Part shown: positions 18,383-27,413 of the stretch, piece by piece | How positions within the stretch are numbered: the first letter of the stretch is position 1 | Layout of the letters: each line of letters opens with the position of its first letter | Origin: Neorhizobium sp. | GTDB lineage: Bacteria > Pseudomonadota > Alphaproteobacteria > Rhizobiales > Rhizobiaceae | Direction: 5' to 3' | Length of the DNA stretch: 64,000 nucleotides | Assembly: GCA_028283725.1 (NCBI GenBank) | Contig: JAPWKC010000002.1 | Coordinates: 551,001 to 615,000 of the forward strand | Notes under the pieces: model-generated | What the model saw: the letters and a program-made list of their open reading frames with translations, nothing else | The model's database searches: none | What the model was told of the DNA's origin: nothing | Made by a program: the position numbers and the translations under genes

Positions 18383-18766
18383 ATGGCATTTCTGATCGTT
18401 TTTCTGGGCTCCGGCATCGGCGGGGCCTGCCGCTATGGCGTCGGTGTCCTGGCGCTCAACCTCTTCGGTCCTGCCGCCGCCTCGCTTGGCACGTTCGCGA
18501 TCAACGTCTTCGGGTCATTCCTGATGGCGGTGGTGGTGGAGGCTTTCGCGCTGAAAAGCGGCTGGCCGCCGGGCTGGCGGCTGTTCTTGACCACCGGCAT
18601 CATCGGCGGCTTCACCACTTTCTCGACCTTCTCGCTGGATGCCGTGACGCTTTACCAGCGCGGCGAGATGGGATGGTCCTTCGCCTATCTGGCGGGGTCC
18701 GTGGTCATATCGCTCGCCGCTTTCTTTCTCGGGCTGGCGCTTGTCCGCATGGTTGCGTCCGCCTGA
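18383..18766 (+). CDS. crcB: Fluoride ion exporter CrcB/Fluc
   Basis: A 127-residue membrane protein with four hydrophobic segments, the size of a single Fluc subunit that works as a dual-topology homodimer. Conserved features are GGACRYGVG (13-21), the pore Asn41 in FAINVFGSF, and the phenylalanine-box region GGFTTFSTFS (75-84). It lets fluoride leave the cytoplasm passively. The start at 18383 has AAAGGGTGA upstream; the frame is open further 5' but that DNA is the riboswitch. Control by the upstream fluoride aptamer confirms the function. Confidence 0.97.
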   Translation: MAFLIVFLGSGIGGACRYGVGVLALNLFGPAAASLGTFAINVFGSFLMAVVVEAFALKSGWPPGWRLFLTTGIIGGFTTFSTFSLDAVTLYQRGEMGWSFAYLAGSVVISLAAFFLGLALVRMVASA

Positions 18767-18923
18767 AACCCACACCCATGCGTCAAGCGCATGGGTGTGC
18801 TGTGCTTTCCCACCTGCCTGAAGTCAGCGCAATACATTACATCATGCTCATCGAACAGGGACGAGGCGCCCGGGCAAAATCGCAGCCGGCAGCCGGTCCC
18901 GAACCCAGGGAAAGGGCATCATC

Positions 18924-19070
18924 ATGAGCATGGCACGTTCCTTCAATGCATGGCGCAAATACCGTCAGACCGTCGCAGAACTCGGGCGTATGAGCAGTCG
19001 CGAACTAAGCGACCTCGGTCTTGAGCGTGGCGATATCCATTCGGTCGCCCGTGCTGCGGCAACCCGCTAA
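18924..19070 (+). CDS. DUF1127 small protein
   Basis: A 48-residue arginine-rich protein with the DUF1127 pattern: ARSFNAWRKYRQT, then ELGRMSSRELSDLGLERGDI and a short basic end. Small DUF1127 proteins of this kind are widespread in Rhizobiales; in Agrobacterium and Rhodobacter they have been linked to RNA turnover, phosphate uptake and stress adaptation. The start has GGGAAAGGGC upstream, and an internal Met two codons later is an alternative. A strong terminator follows at 19093-19122. Confidence 0.9.
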   Translation: MSMARSFNAWRKYRQTVAELGRMSSRELSDLGLERGDIHSVARAAATR

Positions 19071-19092
19071 GTAATCCTACCTAACACCCTTC

Positions 19093-19122
19093 AAAACGCC
19101 GCCCTTTGCCGGGCGGCGTTTT
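19093..19122 (+). terminator. Rho-independent terminator after DUF1127 gene
   Basis: AAAACGCCGCCC (19093-19104), loop TTTGCC, GGGCGGCGTTTT (19111-19122): a perfect 12-bp stem whose distal arm ends in a T run. The matching A run makes it potentially bidirectional. Confidence 0.93.
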
Positions 19123-19232
19123 GCTTTTGCGCCATGCGCGCATTTGTCGCGGCGATTTTCCATGCGTATGGCGCATGGCTGCTGCGCAAATTCCTGCCTA
19201 GGAAATGTGCGATTTTCCGGTATAACTCAAAA

Positions 19233-19391
19233 CCAACGAAGCGCTTCTCCTCCTCCCAGAGTGCTTCGGAAGATGAAACCCTTTCTCCTCCTCCCAGAGG
19301 GTTTTGTCGCCAAGAGTAACAGCGCTCCTCCTCCCAAGCTGTTGCTCGTTTTTCGTAAGGCCCGTCGCTCCTCCCGCGATGGGCCTTTTCG
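19233..19391 (+). ncRNA. Small RNA with four CUCCUCC-loop hairpins (alpha-r14/NfeR1-like)
   Basis: Four consecutive hairpins each expose an anti-Shine-Dalgarno loop. CTCCTCCTCCC occurs at 19247-19257, 19285-19295 and 19325-19335, and CTCCTCCC at 19368-19375. The stems are GAAGCGCT/AGTGCTTC (19238-19245 with 19260-19267), AAACCCT/AGGGTTT (19276-19282 with 19298-19304), AACAGC/GCTGTT (19318-19323 with 19338-19343), and a 12-bp terminator stem AAGGCCCGTCGC/GCGATGGGCCTT (19357-19387) followed by TTTTC-type T richness. A TATAAC at 19221-19226 could be the -10 element. The repeated CCUCCUCCC loops are the hallmark of the alpha-r14 (NfeR1) trans-acting RNAs of Rhizobiales, which pair with ribosome-binding sites. 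The 5' end is estimated. Confidence 0.85.
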
Positions 19392-19486
19392 ATTCTGGGC
19401 GTTCGATATCGAGGATGCAGGTGAGGGAACGCCTACCGCCCGCTGTTTGGCATCTCGCCGGATTTTCTCGGAGTTGCCGCGACGGC

Positions 19487-20560
19487 TTAGGGAAAGGCAG
19501 GTTGCGGCCGGCGGATCAGGTGCTTGAGGCGCTTTTGCAAAGGCTGATCGACGGCCACAGTCAGCCACCACGACAACGCCACCATGGCGATTACCAGAAG
19601 GCAGCCGATCGCAAGCCCGATCGGCCGATCGGTGGCGAGGCCCCAGATCAGCTCGAACCAGTCCATAAGTGGCGTATGCAGCACGTAGAGCGCGTAGGAG
19701 GCCGTACCAAGGACGTTTGAGACCGTTGCGACGCGGGCAGAGGGGATTGAGCCGCTTGCCACGTAAAGCAGCGCCGGCCAGACAAAGAAGACCACGGGAA
19801 TGTCGAAGAACGCTTTCAGATCCTTCGGCGTTGGTGCTGCGAGAACGGCAATGACGACGGCAAGGCAGGCGAGCGACACCCAGGGCCGCAGCACGGTTGT
19901 CTTCGGCCGGAAGCGGTAGATCAAAACGCCGGCCGAAAACGAGAAGAACACGCGCGCGAGCCCGGCATACATCTCGTTCCAGCGAAAGCCCGCATGCAAC
20001 CGGCCGAATTCGATGCCGGCAATGATCAGCACCGCGGCACTGATGCCGATCACCGCCAGAATGGGTTTCACCCCGGCGCGGGCACCTTTCAGCGCATAGG
20101 CGAGATTGGCGACGAGTTCGTTGAACAGCGACCATGCCGGATGGACGAGAAAAAGCGCGGCATTGAAGGAAAGCGTGATCGGCGAGGGAATGAACAGAAT
20201 GCCTGTGACGATGCCGATCGCCAGTTCCCCCATGGCGATCTCCCGGCCGATCTCATGCGCGGTCAGGTAATAGGCGATCATCAGGGCCAGCGCCATACCA
20301 TAGAGTAGATAGAGCCTGAGGATCCGCGCCCGCATGAACCCGGCGGGCGTGATCGCGCCGTCGCGCAGTGCCTGACCATAGGCATGCGCCAGCACGAAAC
20401 CGCTGAGCGCAAAGAACAGATCGACGCCGAGATAGCTTGACGGCAGTGCCTTTCCGAAAATTTCCGGCGCATGTCGCTGGACAATGAAGATGGCGGCGAT
20501 ACCGCGGATCCCGTCGAGCAGGACGAAGCGTTCGCGGTGCGGGCGTGTCGGTTCTGTCAT
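19487..20560 (-). CDS. Acyltransferase family 3 (O-acyltransferase)
   Basis: A 357-residue polytopic membrane protein of the acyltransferase-3/OafA type. The N-terminal signature is RFVLLDGIRGIAAIFIVQRH (residues 11-30), with the catalytic His30 and the following YLGVDLFFALSGFVLAH (43-59). Around ten hydrophobic segments follow. These enzymes transfer acetyl or similar groups to surface polysaccharides, lipopolysaccharide or lipids. The ATG at 20560 was chosen because the conserved domain begins 10 residues in; the frame extends upstream only through low-complexity sequence with no plausible start. The target glycan is unknown; no polysaccharide cluster adjoins. Confidence 0.88.
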   Translation of the reverse strand: MTEPTRPHRERFVLLDGIRGIAAIFIVQRHAPEIFGKALPSSYLGVDLFFALSGFVLAHAYGQALRDGAITPAGFMRARILRLYLLYGMALALMIAYYLTAHEIGREIAMGELAIGIVTGILFIPSPITLSFNAALFLVHPAWSLFNELVANLAYALKGARAGVKPILAVIGISAAVLIIAGIEFGRLHAGFRWNEMYAGLARVFFSFSAGVLIYRFRPKTTVLRPWVSLACLAVVIAVLAAPTPKDLKAFFDIPVVFFVWPALLYVASGSIPSARVATVSNVLGTASYALYVLHTPLMDWFELIWGLATDRPIGLAIGCLLVIAMVALSWWLTVAVDQPLQKRLKHLIRRPQPAFP

Positions 20561-20766
20561 GATACGGAAATTAGATGGGCGAGGGCGCAGTGCAAGTGCC
20601 GTCACGCCGGGTTGATGGGAAGAAAGGGGTCGTTTGAGAGTTTCTAGAGCCCCCGCGTCGCTGTCTTGCCGGTTTCGTCCGTCGCATGGCTGACATCTGC
20701 GCATGCTAGACGGGCCGCCGAATGGCGGGATCAAGATTTGGCGACCTGCAGGAGACGCGAAGATCG

Positions 20767-21750
20767 ATGGCGACGCTGGAAGACGTGGCAAGGAAGGCGG
20801 GTTGTTCGCCGGCAACGGCAAGCCGGGCGCTGAACGCAACCGGCGCCGTCAGCGAGCGCACCCGCAGGCGCGTGCGGAAGGCTGCAAGCGAGCTTGGCTA
20901 TCGTGCATCAGTTCAGCCCGCACCGGGGCGGAGCTATCGCCGCCCTGTCGTGGGCGTCCTCATCCCGAGCCTGACCAACCCGGTCTTCTCGTCGTCTCTG
21001 TCGAGTATCGAAAGCCGTATGCTGGTCGCCGGGCATGGCGTCGTCATCGCCCAGTCGAGCTATGATCCGGCCCGCGAGGCGGATGCGATCGCAGCACTTC
21101 TCAACGACCGCCCGACCGGTCTCATCCTGACGCTCTGCAACGCGTTGAAGAGCAAGGTGCTCGAGGCGGATCTGCCGCCGACCGTGCTTCTCAGCAACCT
21201 GCCGACCGGGCGCTATACCGCGGCCGTCACGGTCGACAATCATGCGGCCGGCCGTGAACTGACGGAACATCTGCTTTCGCTTGGCCACCGGCGCATCCTT
21301 TTCGTATCGGGTAATTTTTCGGCCTCCGATCGGGCCAGCCTGCGTTACGTCGGGTATCGTGCAGCAATGGAAGACGCCGGTTTTTCTCCGCTGGAAGCGC
21401 TGCAGATCCCCTTCGTCACAGGTTACGATCAGCTCGATCTCTCGGTGGCGCTCAATGCCTTCAGGCCGAGCGCAATCATCGCTTCCAACGATCTTCTGGC
21501 GCTCGGCGTCATCGGAGCGCTGCGCAGCGAAGGACTTTCGGTTCCGCGCGACGTCTCCGTTGCCGGCTTCGACGGCATTGCAATCGGCCGTCTGATGGAG
21601 AGACCCTTGACGACGATCGAAATGCCGGATGCCAGCATGGGCGCGGCCGCGGCCTCATTGCTTATCGATATGGTCGACAACGGCGCTCCGGCGCGTCACC
21701 TCGAGCTTGGTCATATCCTGCGTCGAGGCTGCACCGTCCGGGGCATTTGA
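20767..21750 (+). CDS. LacI-family transcriptional regulator
   Basis: A 327-residue regulator. The LacI headpiece is at residues 1-50 (MATLEDVARKAGCSPATASR, then hinge helix region ERTRRRVRKAASELGYR), followed by a sugar-binding-like effector domain (GVLIPSLTNPVFSSSLSSIE; ASNDLLALGVIGALR; VPRDVSVAGFDGIAI). It is followed on the same strand by an aldo/keto reductase and is near a convergent ABC importer, either of which could be its target. The effector cannot be read from sequence. Confidence 0.94.
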   Translation: MATLEDVARKAGCSPATASRALNATGAVSERTRRRVRKAASELGYRASVQPAPGRSYRRPVVGVLIPSLTNPVFSSSLSSIESRMLVAGHGVVIAQSSYDPAREADAIAALLNDRPTGLILTLCNALKSKVLEADLPPTVLLSNLPTGRYTAAVTVDNHAAGRELTEHLLSLGHRRILFVSGNFSASDRASLRYVGYRAAMEDAGFSPLEALQIPFVTGYDQLDLSVALNAFRPSAIIASNDLLALGVIGALRSEGLSVPRDVSVAGFDGIAIGRLMERPLTTIEMPDASMGAAAASLLIDMVDNGAPARHLELGHILRRGCTVRGI

Positions 21751-21851
21751 GCCTTTCCGGCTGAGCCCGTTGCCGTTTCCTGTCGCGACCTGTGGCCGGT
21801 TCACCTTGACCCATGACCTCCTTTTCCTGCGCACCTTGCCAATCCAAGCAT

Positions 21852-21876
21852 TGTAGATGGCGGAGCATCGTCTACA
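21852..21876. promoter_or_regulatory. Imperfect dyad upstream of aldo/keto reductase gene
   Basis: TGTAGA at 21852-21857 and TCTACA at 21871-21876 are inverted with a 13-base spacer, and further symmetric matches occur inside. It lies in the 241-base gap between the lacI-type gene and the aldo/keto reductase gene. It could be an operator, but it is longer and less symmetric than standard LacI-family operators with a central CG. Confidence 0.3.
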
Positions 21877-21991
21877 TATCCGGGTGTCGGTGCATGGACC
21901 GAGGGGATCGGCCTGTCTGCGCTTGCCGCGGCCGGGCGGATCGATATGGGTCGCTGCGCCGGAGCCTCCACTCCATCAAAGGATTAGAGAT

Positions 21992-23020
<1,029 letters not shown>

Positions 23021-23028
23021 AACGGAAA

Positions 23029-23056
23029 CCCCCGCCTCTCTTTCAGGAGGCGGGGG
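23029..23056. terminator. Convergent-gene hairpin
   Basis: CCCCCGCCTC (23029-23038) and GAGGCGGGGG (23047-23056) form a perfect 10-bp stem with an 8-base loop, between the stops of the aldo/keto reductase and the oppositely oriented binding-protein gene. T tracts are weak on both strands (GTTTCC on the minus strand), so termination efficiency is uncertain. Confidence 0.65.
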
Positions 23057-23084
23057 CCGATTAGATCGCTCTGGAAACCGGCGA

Positions 23085-24353
23085 TCAGCTGCGCGGCAGC
23101 AGGCGCTTGACGTCCTTGGCGGCGTCGTCGAGGGCTTCCTGCGGCTTGGCCGACTGATCGACGACGCGCGAGGTGTTGTCGACGATCGTCTGTGTGACGC
23201 GCACACCGTTGGTGCCGGGGAAAGCGTACCAGGGGATCATCCGCGCCATCTGCTTCAGGCCTGCCTGGAAAAGCGGGTTTTCCTTGTAGAAGTTGCCGAG
23301 ATATTCCGGCGACTTGGCAGCGAGTTCGTTGTTCGGGACATAGCCGGTGCCGGGAACGACGACCGAAGCGCCATAGGGGCCGGCGGCGAACTTGGCGAAC
23401 TTCCAGGCTGCGTCCTGCTTGGCCTTGTCGTGGGTCAGGATGACGACGGCGTTGCCACCAGTCGGCAGCTTGCCGTTGACCGGATCGAGAAGCGGGATTT
23501 CGGCAGTGCGCAGGTCGAACTTGCCGCCGACATTCTTGATCGTGTTGCGCAGCGCGCCGGTGGTCTGGAAGGCGAAGCCGACCTTGCCGGCAACGAAGGC
23601 CTGCTCGCCTGCCGCCTTGGTGAAGACCGGCATGCCGGCTTCCTTGACCATGCGATCGATGATCGTCATCGCCTTCTGGCCTTCGGGGCCGTTGAAGGTG
23701 ACCTTGCTCTCGTCCTGAGACAGCATCGTGCCGCCGGCGCCGAAGAGAAGCGCGGAGAACATCCAGTCGTCGCCCTGCCAGCGGAAGTCGATGGAATCAT
23801 TGCCGTTGCCGAGCGCCTTGATCTTGGCGCCAAGGGCGATGACCTCGTCCCAGGTCTTCGGCGGCTGGTCAGGGTTGCCGCCGGCAGCCTTCACCAGATC
23901 GGCGTTGTAGTACATGATCGGGTTCGACGTCGCGAATGCGAGACCGACCTGCTTGCCGTCGACCTGAGCGAGCTTCAGGATCGTGTCGGAAAAGCCCTGT
24001 TCGGCCATCGACGCCTTGTCCTTGGCGATCATCGGGGCCATGTCGACCGGAATGCTGCGCTCGTTGGCCATGCGCAGGCGGTTGAGCGCGATGAAGGTCA
24101 GGTCAGGCATTTCGGCGGTGCCGGCCTGGCGCATGATCGTCTGGATGCCTTCCTCGTAGGTCGGCGACGGGTTGGCGAACTGGATCTTGATATCCGGGTT
24201 CTCTTCCATGAACTTCTTCGAGATCGTGTCCATCACGTCCTTGAAGAAGCCCGGCATCGGGTAATGCACGGTCAGCGTCGTCTCGGCATGGGCCGGTAGC
24301 GCGACCGAGGCGGCGACGGCCGCTGCGGCAAGGAATTTGGAAAAATGCTTCAT
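23085..24353 (-). CDS. ABC transporter extracellular solute-binding protein (UgpB-like, family 1)
   Basis: A 422-residue periplasmic protein with a Sec signal peptide (residues 1-23, ending ALPAHA/ET). The mature protein resembles the sugar/glycerol-3-phosphate binding family: LTVHYPMPGFFKDVMDTISK, then PDLTFIALNRLRMANERSIP and WKFAKFAAGPYGASVVVPGT. It is the last gene of a minus-strand operon that starts with a phosphodiesterase and contains a UgpC-like ATPase and two permeases. With the Pho-box upstream of the operon, a phosphorylated ligand such as glycerol-3-phosphate is plausible; a plain sugar ligand is the alternative. Confidence 0.88.
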   Translation of the reverse strand: MKHFSKFLAAAAVAASVALPAHAETTLTVHYPMPGFFKDVMDTISKKFMEENPDIKIQFANPSPTYEEGIQTIMRQAGTAEMPDLTFIALNRLRMANERSIPVDMAPMIAKDKASMAEQGFSDTILKLAQVDGKQVGLAFATSNPIMYYNADLVKAAGGNPDQPPKTWDEVIALGAKIKALGNGNDSIDFRWQGDDWMFSALLFGAGGTMLSQDESKVTFNGPEGQKAMTIIDRMVKEAGMPVFTKAAGEQAFVAGKVGFAFQTTGALRNTIKNVGGKFDLRTAEIPLLDPVNGKLPTGGNAVVILTHDKAKQDAAWKFAKFAAGPYGASVVVPGTGYVPNNELAAKSPEYLGNFYKENPLFQAGLKQMARMIPWYAFPGTNGVRVTQTIVDNTSRVVDQSAKPQEALDDAAKDVKRLLPRS

Positions 24354-24422
24354 GGCATTCAGGCTCCTGGTTGTCAGCCTGCGGGAGGTCGCAAGCTGGC
24401 GGTTGGACGACCGGTCTTGGGC

Positions 24423-25313
24423 TCAGCCCTTGAGGCCGGTCATGGTGATGCCCTCGACGAAGCGCTTCTGTGCCAGAAGGAATGCCGCAACGAGGGGAAG
24501 GGTGATGATGAAGGTGGCCGCCATCAGAGCGCCGTAATCGTCGCCGGCTTCCGCGGCGCGGAAGAACAGGAGGCCGAGCGGCGGCGTGGCATAGGCCTGG
24601 TTGGTGACGACGATCAGCGGCCAGTAGAGGTCGTTCCAGTGGGCGACGACCGAGAAAATCGCGAATGCAGTGACCGCCGGCCAGGCATTCGGCACGATGA
24701 CGCGCACGATGACGCCGATTTCCGACATGCCGTCGAGACGGGCCGCATGGATCAGGTCGTTCGGCAGCGCCCGGAAAAACTGCAAAAAGAGGAAGATGCC
24801 GAACACCGAGATGGTGAAGGGCGCAACCAGCGAGACATAGCTGTTGAGGACCGACAGCTTGTCGAAGGCGACGTAGAGCGGCAGCGCGGTTGCATGGATC
24901 GGCACGAGCAGGCCGAGCATGATCAGCGCCATCATGAGGCGTGCGGCACCAAAGGAAAGCTTCGCCATGGCGTAGGCGCAGGGGATGGCGACCACAACCT
25001 GGAAGACGAGGATCAAGCCGCAGACGATGACGCCGTTCAGAAGCAGGCCACCCATCGAGACACGCGTGAACGCCTTGGCGAAGTTTTCGATATAGGCGAA
25101 ATGCTGCGGGATGAGCGACAGCGACGAGGTGAAGATCTCGCTCTGTCCCTTGCCGGCGGTCGACAGCATGAAGATGTAGGGCGCAAGGAAGAAGATCGCG
25201 CCGATAATGAGGATCGCAAGCCGGATGATGCGGCCGGTGGTGAATGAGTTCGCGGCCGAGCGGCGTTTCACCGGCTTGGCAGGGACGGCGGAGTTGAGCG
25301 TCGTGCTGGTCAT
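24423..25313 (-). CDS. ABC transporter permease (UgpE/MalG type)
   Basis: A 296-residue inner-membrane permease with six hydrophobic segments after a polar 27-residue N-terminus. The permease EAA loop is readable as HAARLDGMSEIGVIVRVIVP near residue 205. It pairs with the UgpA/MalF-type permease encoded just upstream; its start overlaps that stop by 4 bases. A 69-base gap separates it from the binding-protein gene. Confidence 0.92.
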   Translation of the reverse strand: MTSTTLNSAVPAKPVKRRSAANSFTTGRIIRLAILIIGAIFFLAPYIFMLSTAGKGQSEIFTSSLSLIPQHFAYIENFAKAFTRVSMGGLLLNGVIVCGLILVFQVVVAIPCAYAMAKLSFGAARLMMALIMLGLLVPIHATALPLYVAFDKLSVLNSYVSLVAPFTISVFGIFLFLQFFRALPNDLIHAARLDGMSEIGVIVRVIVPNAWPAVTAFAIFSVVAHWNDLYWPLIVVTNQAYATPPLGLLFFRAAEAGDDYGALMAATFIITLPLVAAFLLAQKRFVEGITMTGLKG

Positions 25314-26242
25314 GCGTAATGCACCTGCTTGTCCTGAACGCGGTACTGGATGAAGGTGAGGACCACGAGGATGGCGAGGAAGACGACCGTCAGCGCCGAG
25401 GCATAGCCGACGCGCAGGTAGACGAAGCCTTCCTGGTAGATGGTGAAAAGCAGCACTTCCGACGACTTGTTAGGGCCGCCTTCGGTCAGCGTCTTCACCG
25501 TCTCGAACACCTTGACCGCATTGATGATGCTGATCGTGGTGACGAAGAGCGTCGTCGGCCCGAGCATCGGCCAGGTGACGAGGCGAAAGCGGTCGAAGGC
25601 GGATTTCGCGCCATCCACTTCGGCTGCCGAATAGAGTTCCCGCGGGATGGCGGTGAGACCGGCAAGGAAAAGCACGAGATTGAAGCCGACTGACTGCCAC
25701 ACGCCGATGATCGACAGCGAATAGAGCACCGTGCCGGCCGAGCCGAGCCAGTTGGGGCCGGGCAGGCCGAGAAGCGCCAGGAACTGGTTGACCGGGCCGA
25801 TCGTCGGGTGGAACAGGTATTGCCAGACCGTTGCCATAGCGACGAGCAGCGAGGCGACGGGCAGGAAATAGGCGGTGCGGAAGAACGACCGGCCGATGCC
25901 TTCGGCCTCGATCAGCATCGCAAACCCGAGCGCCATGAAGATCGAGACGGGAGCGACGATCGCCGTATAGACCGTGGTGTTCCACAGCGACTGGCGAAAG
26001 GTGCGGTCGGTCAGGAGTTCGGTGTAATTGTCCATGCCGACGAACTTGAAGCCGGAATAACCGAGTTCGAAATCGGTGAAGCTCAAAAACACCACGCCGG
26101 CCACCGGCAGGACGATGAAGAGCAGAAGCAGGATCAGCGCCGGTGCCGAAAGGATCAGGGCGTTGCGTGCCTCATGCCGTTCGGCCGTGGAGCGGCTTTT
26201 CGCCTTTGCGGCGTGAATGGATGCCGCGGTGATATCAGCCAT
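25310..26242 (-). CDS. ABC transporter permease (UgpA/MalF type)
   Basis: A 310-residue permease starting MADITAASIHAAKAKSRSTA; the ATG at 26242 overlaps the end of the ATPase gene by 8 bases, whereas an in-frame upstream start at 26335 lies deep inside that gene. Six membrane segments are visible, beginning NALILSAPALILLLLFIVLP, and the EAA loop is YSAAEVDGAKSAFDRFRLVT. It is the partner of the permease that follows. Confidence 0.92.
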   Translation of the reverse strand: MADITAASIHAAKAKSRSTAERHEARNALILSAPALILLLLFIVLPVAGVVFLSFTDFELGYSGFKFVGMDNYTELLTDRTFRQSLWNTTVYTAIVAPVSIFMALGFAMLIEAEGIGRSFFRTAYFLPVASLLVAMATVWQYLFHPTIGPVNQFLALLGLPGPNWLGSAGTVLYSLSIIGVWQSVGFNLVLFLAGLTAIPRELYSAAEVDGAKSAFDRFRLVTWPMLGPTTLFVTTISIINAVKVFETVKTLTEGGPNKSSEVLLFTIYQEGFVYLRVGYASALTVVFLAILVVLTFIQYRVQDKQVHYA

Positions 26243-27413
26243 GCGCCAGCTCCGCCGTGTTGGTCTGGAGAATGGGGTCCGCAGCCAGCCGGCGACCGTC
26301 GGCACCGAAGACGAAGAGATGGTCGGCAGCGACATCGAGGCGGACCGGAGTGCTGCTCGAAAGCTTGCCGCCTTCCGCAGGCGTCAGCTTGGCAACGACC
26401 GTCGCGCCGATGGCATCGAGCCGGCAATAGGCGATGATCTCGGAGCCGAGGAATTCGACGCGTTCGACGCGGCCGCGAAGGCCGCTTTCGCCCGCTTCGT
26501 CGCCGGCGATGACCTTGACGAATTCCGGCCGGAAACCGATCGTGACCGGCGAGCCGGATGTGATGTTCTTGTCTTTCAGCTCGCAGATGGCGCCGGCAAA
26601 GGCGACGATCCCGCCTGACATGACATGCGAATTGAGAATGTTGATGCGCGGCTGGCCGACGAATTTCGCCACTTCCACATGCGCCGGATCGTCATAGATC
26701 ACCTGCGGGGCGGCAAGCTGCAGCATTTCGCCGCCGATCATCACGGCAACGCGGTCTGCCATCGACAGGGCTTCCGCCTGATCGTGGGTGACATAGACAG
26801 TCGGCACGCCGGCGCGGCGATGCAATTCGACGATCTCGCCGCGGGCATGGACGCGCAGGTTGGCGTCGAGGTTGGAGAGCGGCTCGTCCATCAGGAATAC
26901 GGCCGGACGGCGCACCATGGCACGGGCAAGCGCCACGCGCTGACGCTGGCCGCCGGACATCTGGCCGGGCTTGCGGTCGAGCAGATGGTCGATCTTCAGC
27001 GCCGCCGCCATCTCGCGCACGTCGCGGCCGATTTCACTCACCGCCTTTCGCTGGCCCGGCATCAGTGGGCCGACAAGCGGCAGGCGCTGGAGGGTGGAGA
27101 GCCTGCGCATGGCTAGCGGCACGGCGATGTTTTCCGACGCCGTCAGATGCGGATAGAGCGCATAGGACTGGAAGACCATGGCGACGTTGCGGTCGGCCGG
27201 CTGCATGTCGGTGATGACGGTATCTCCGACCACGATTTCGCCCGCATCAGCGGATTCAAGGCCTGCGAGAATGCGAAGGAGCGTGCTCTTGCCGCAGCCC
27301 GACGGACCGACCAGCGCGATGAACTCGCCCGGTGCCGCATCGAGGCTGATCCCTTTCAGGATCTGGTTTGCGCCGAAGGACTTTTCGATGTTGCGAAGCG
27401 AAAGTGCGCTCAT
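26235..27413 (-). CDS. ABC transporter ATP-binding protein (UgpC/MalK type)
   Basis: A 392-residue ATPase of the carbohydrate-uptake-1 group. Walker A is GPSGCGKST (residues 36-44), the signature [16 protein letters not shown] is near residue 150, Walker B is AVFLMDEPLSNLDAN, and the H-loop is YVTHDQAEAL. Residues from about 250 form the TOBE domains. There is an insertion of about 25 residues between the Q-loop and the signature (LSTLQRLPLVGPLMPGQRK), a little longer than MalK. The start overlaps the phosphodiesterase stop by 4 bases. Confidence 0.92.
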   Translation of the reverse strand: MSALSLRNIEKSFGANQILKGISLDAAPGEFIALVGPSGCGKSTLLRILAGLESADAGEIVVGDTVITDMQPADRNVAMVFQSYALYPHLTASENIAVPLAMRRLSTLQRLPLVGPLMPGQRKAVSEIGRDVREMAAALKIDHLLDRKPGQMSGGQRQRVALARAMVRRPAVFLMDEPLSNLDANLRVHARGEIVELHRRAGVPTVYVTHDQAEALSMADRVAVMIGGEMLQLAAPQVIYDDPAHVEVAKFVGQPRINILNSHVMSGGIVAFAGAICELKDKNITSGSPVTIGFRPEFVKVIAGDEAGESGLRGRVERVEFLGSEIIAYCRLDAIGATVVAKLTPAEGGKLSSSTPVRLDVAADHLFVFGADGRRLAADPILQTNTAELAHG

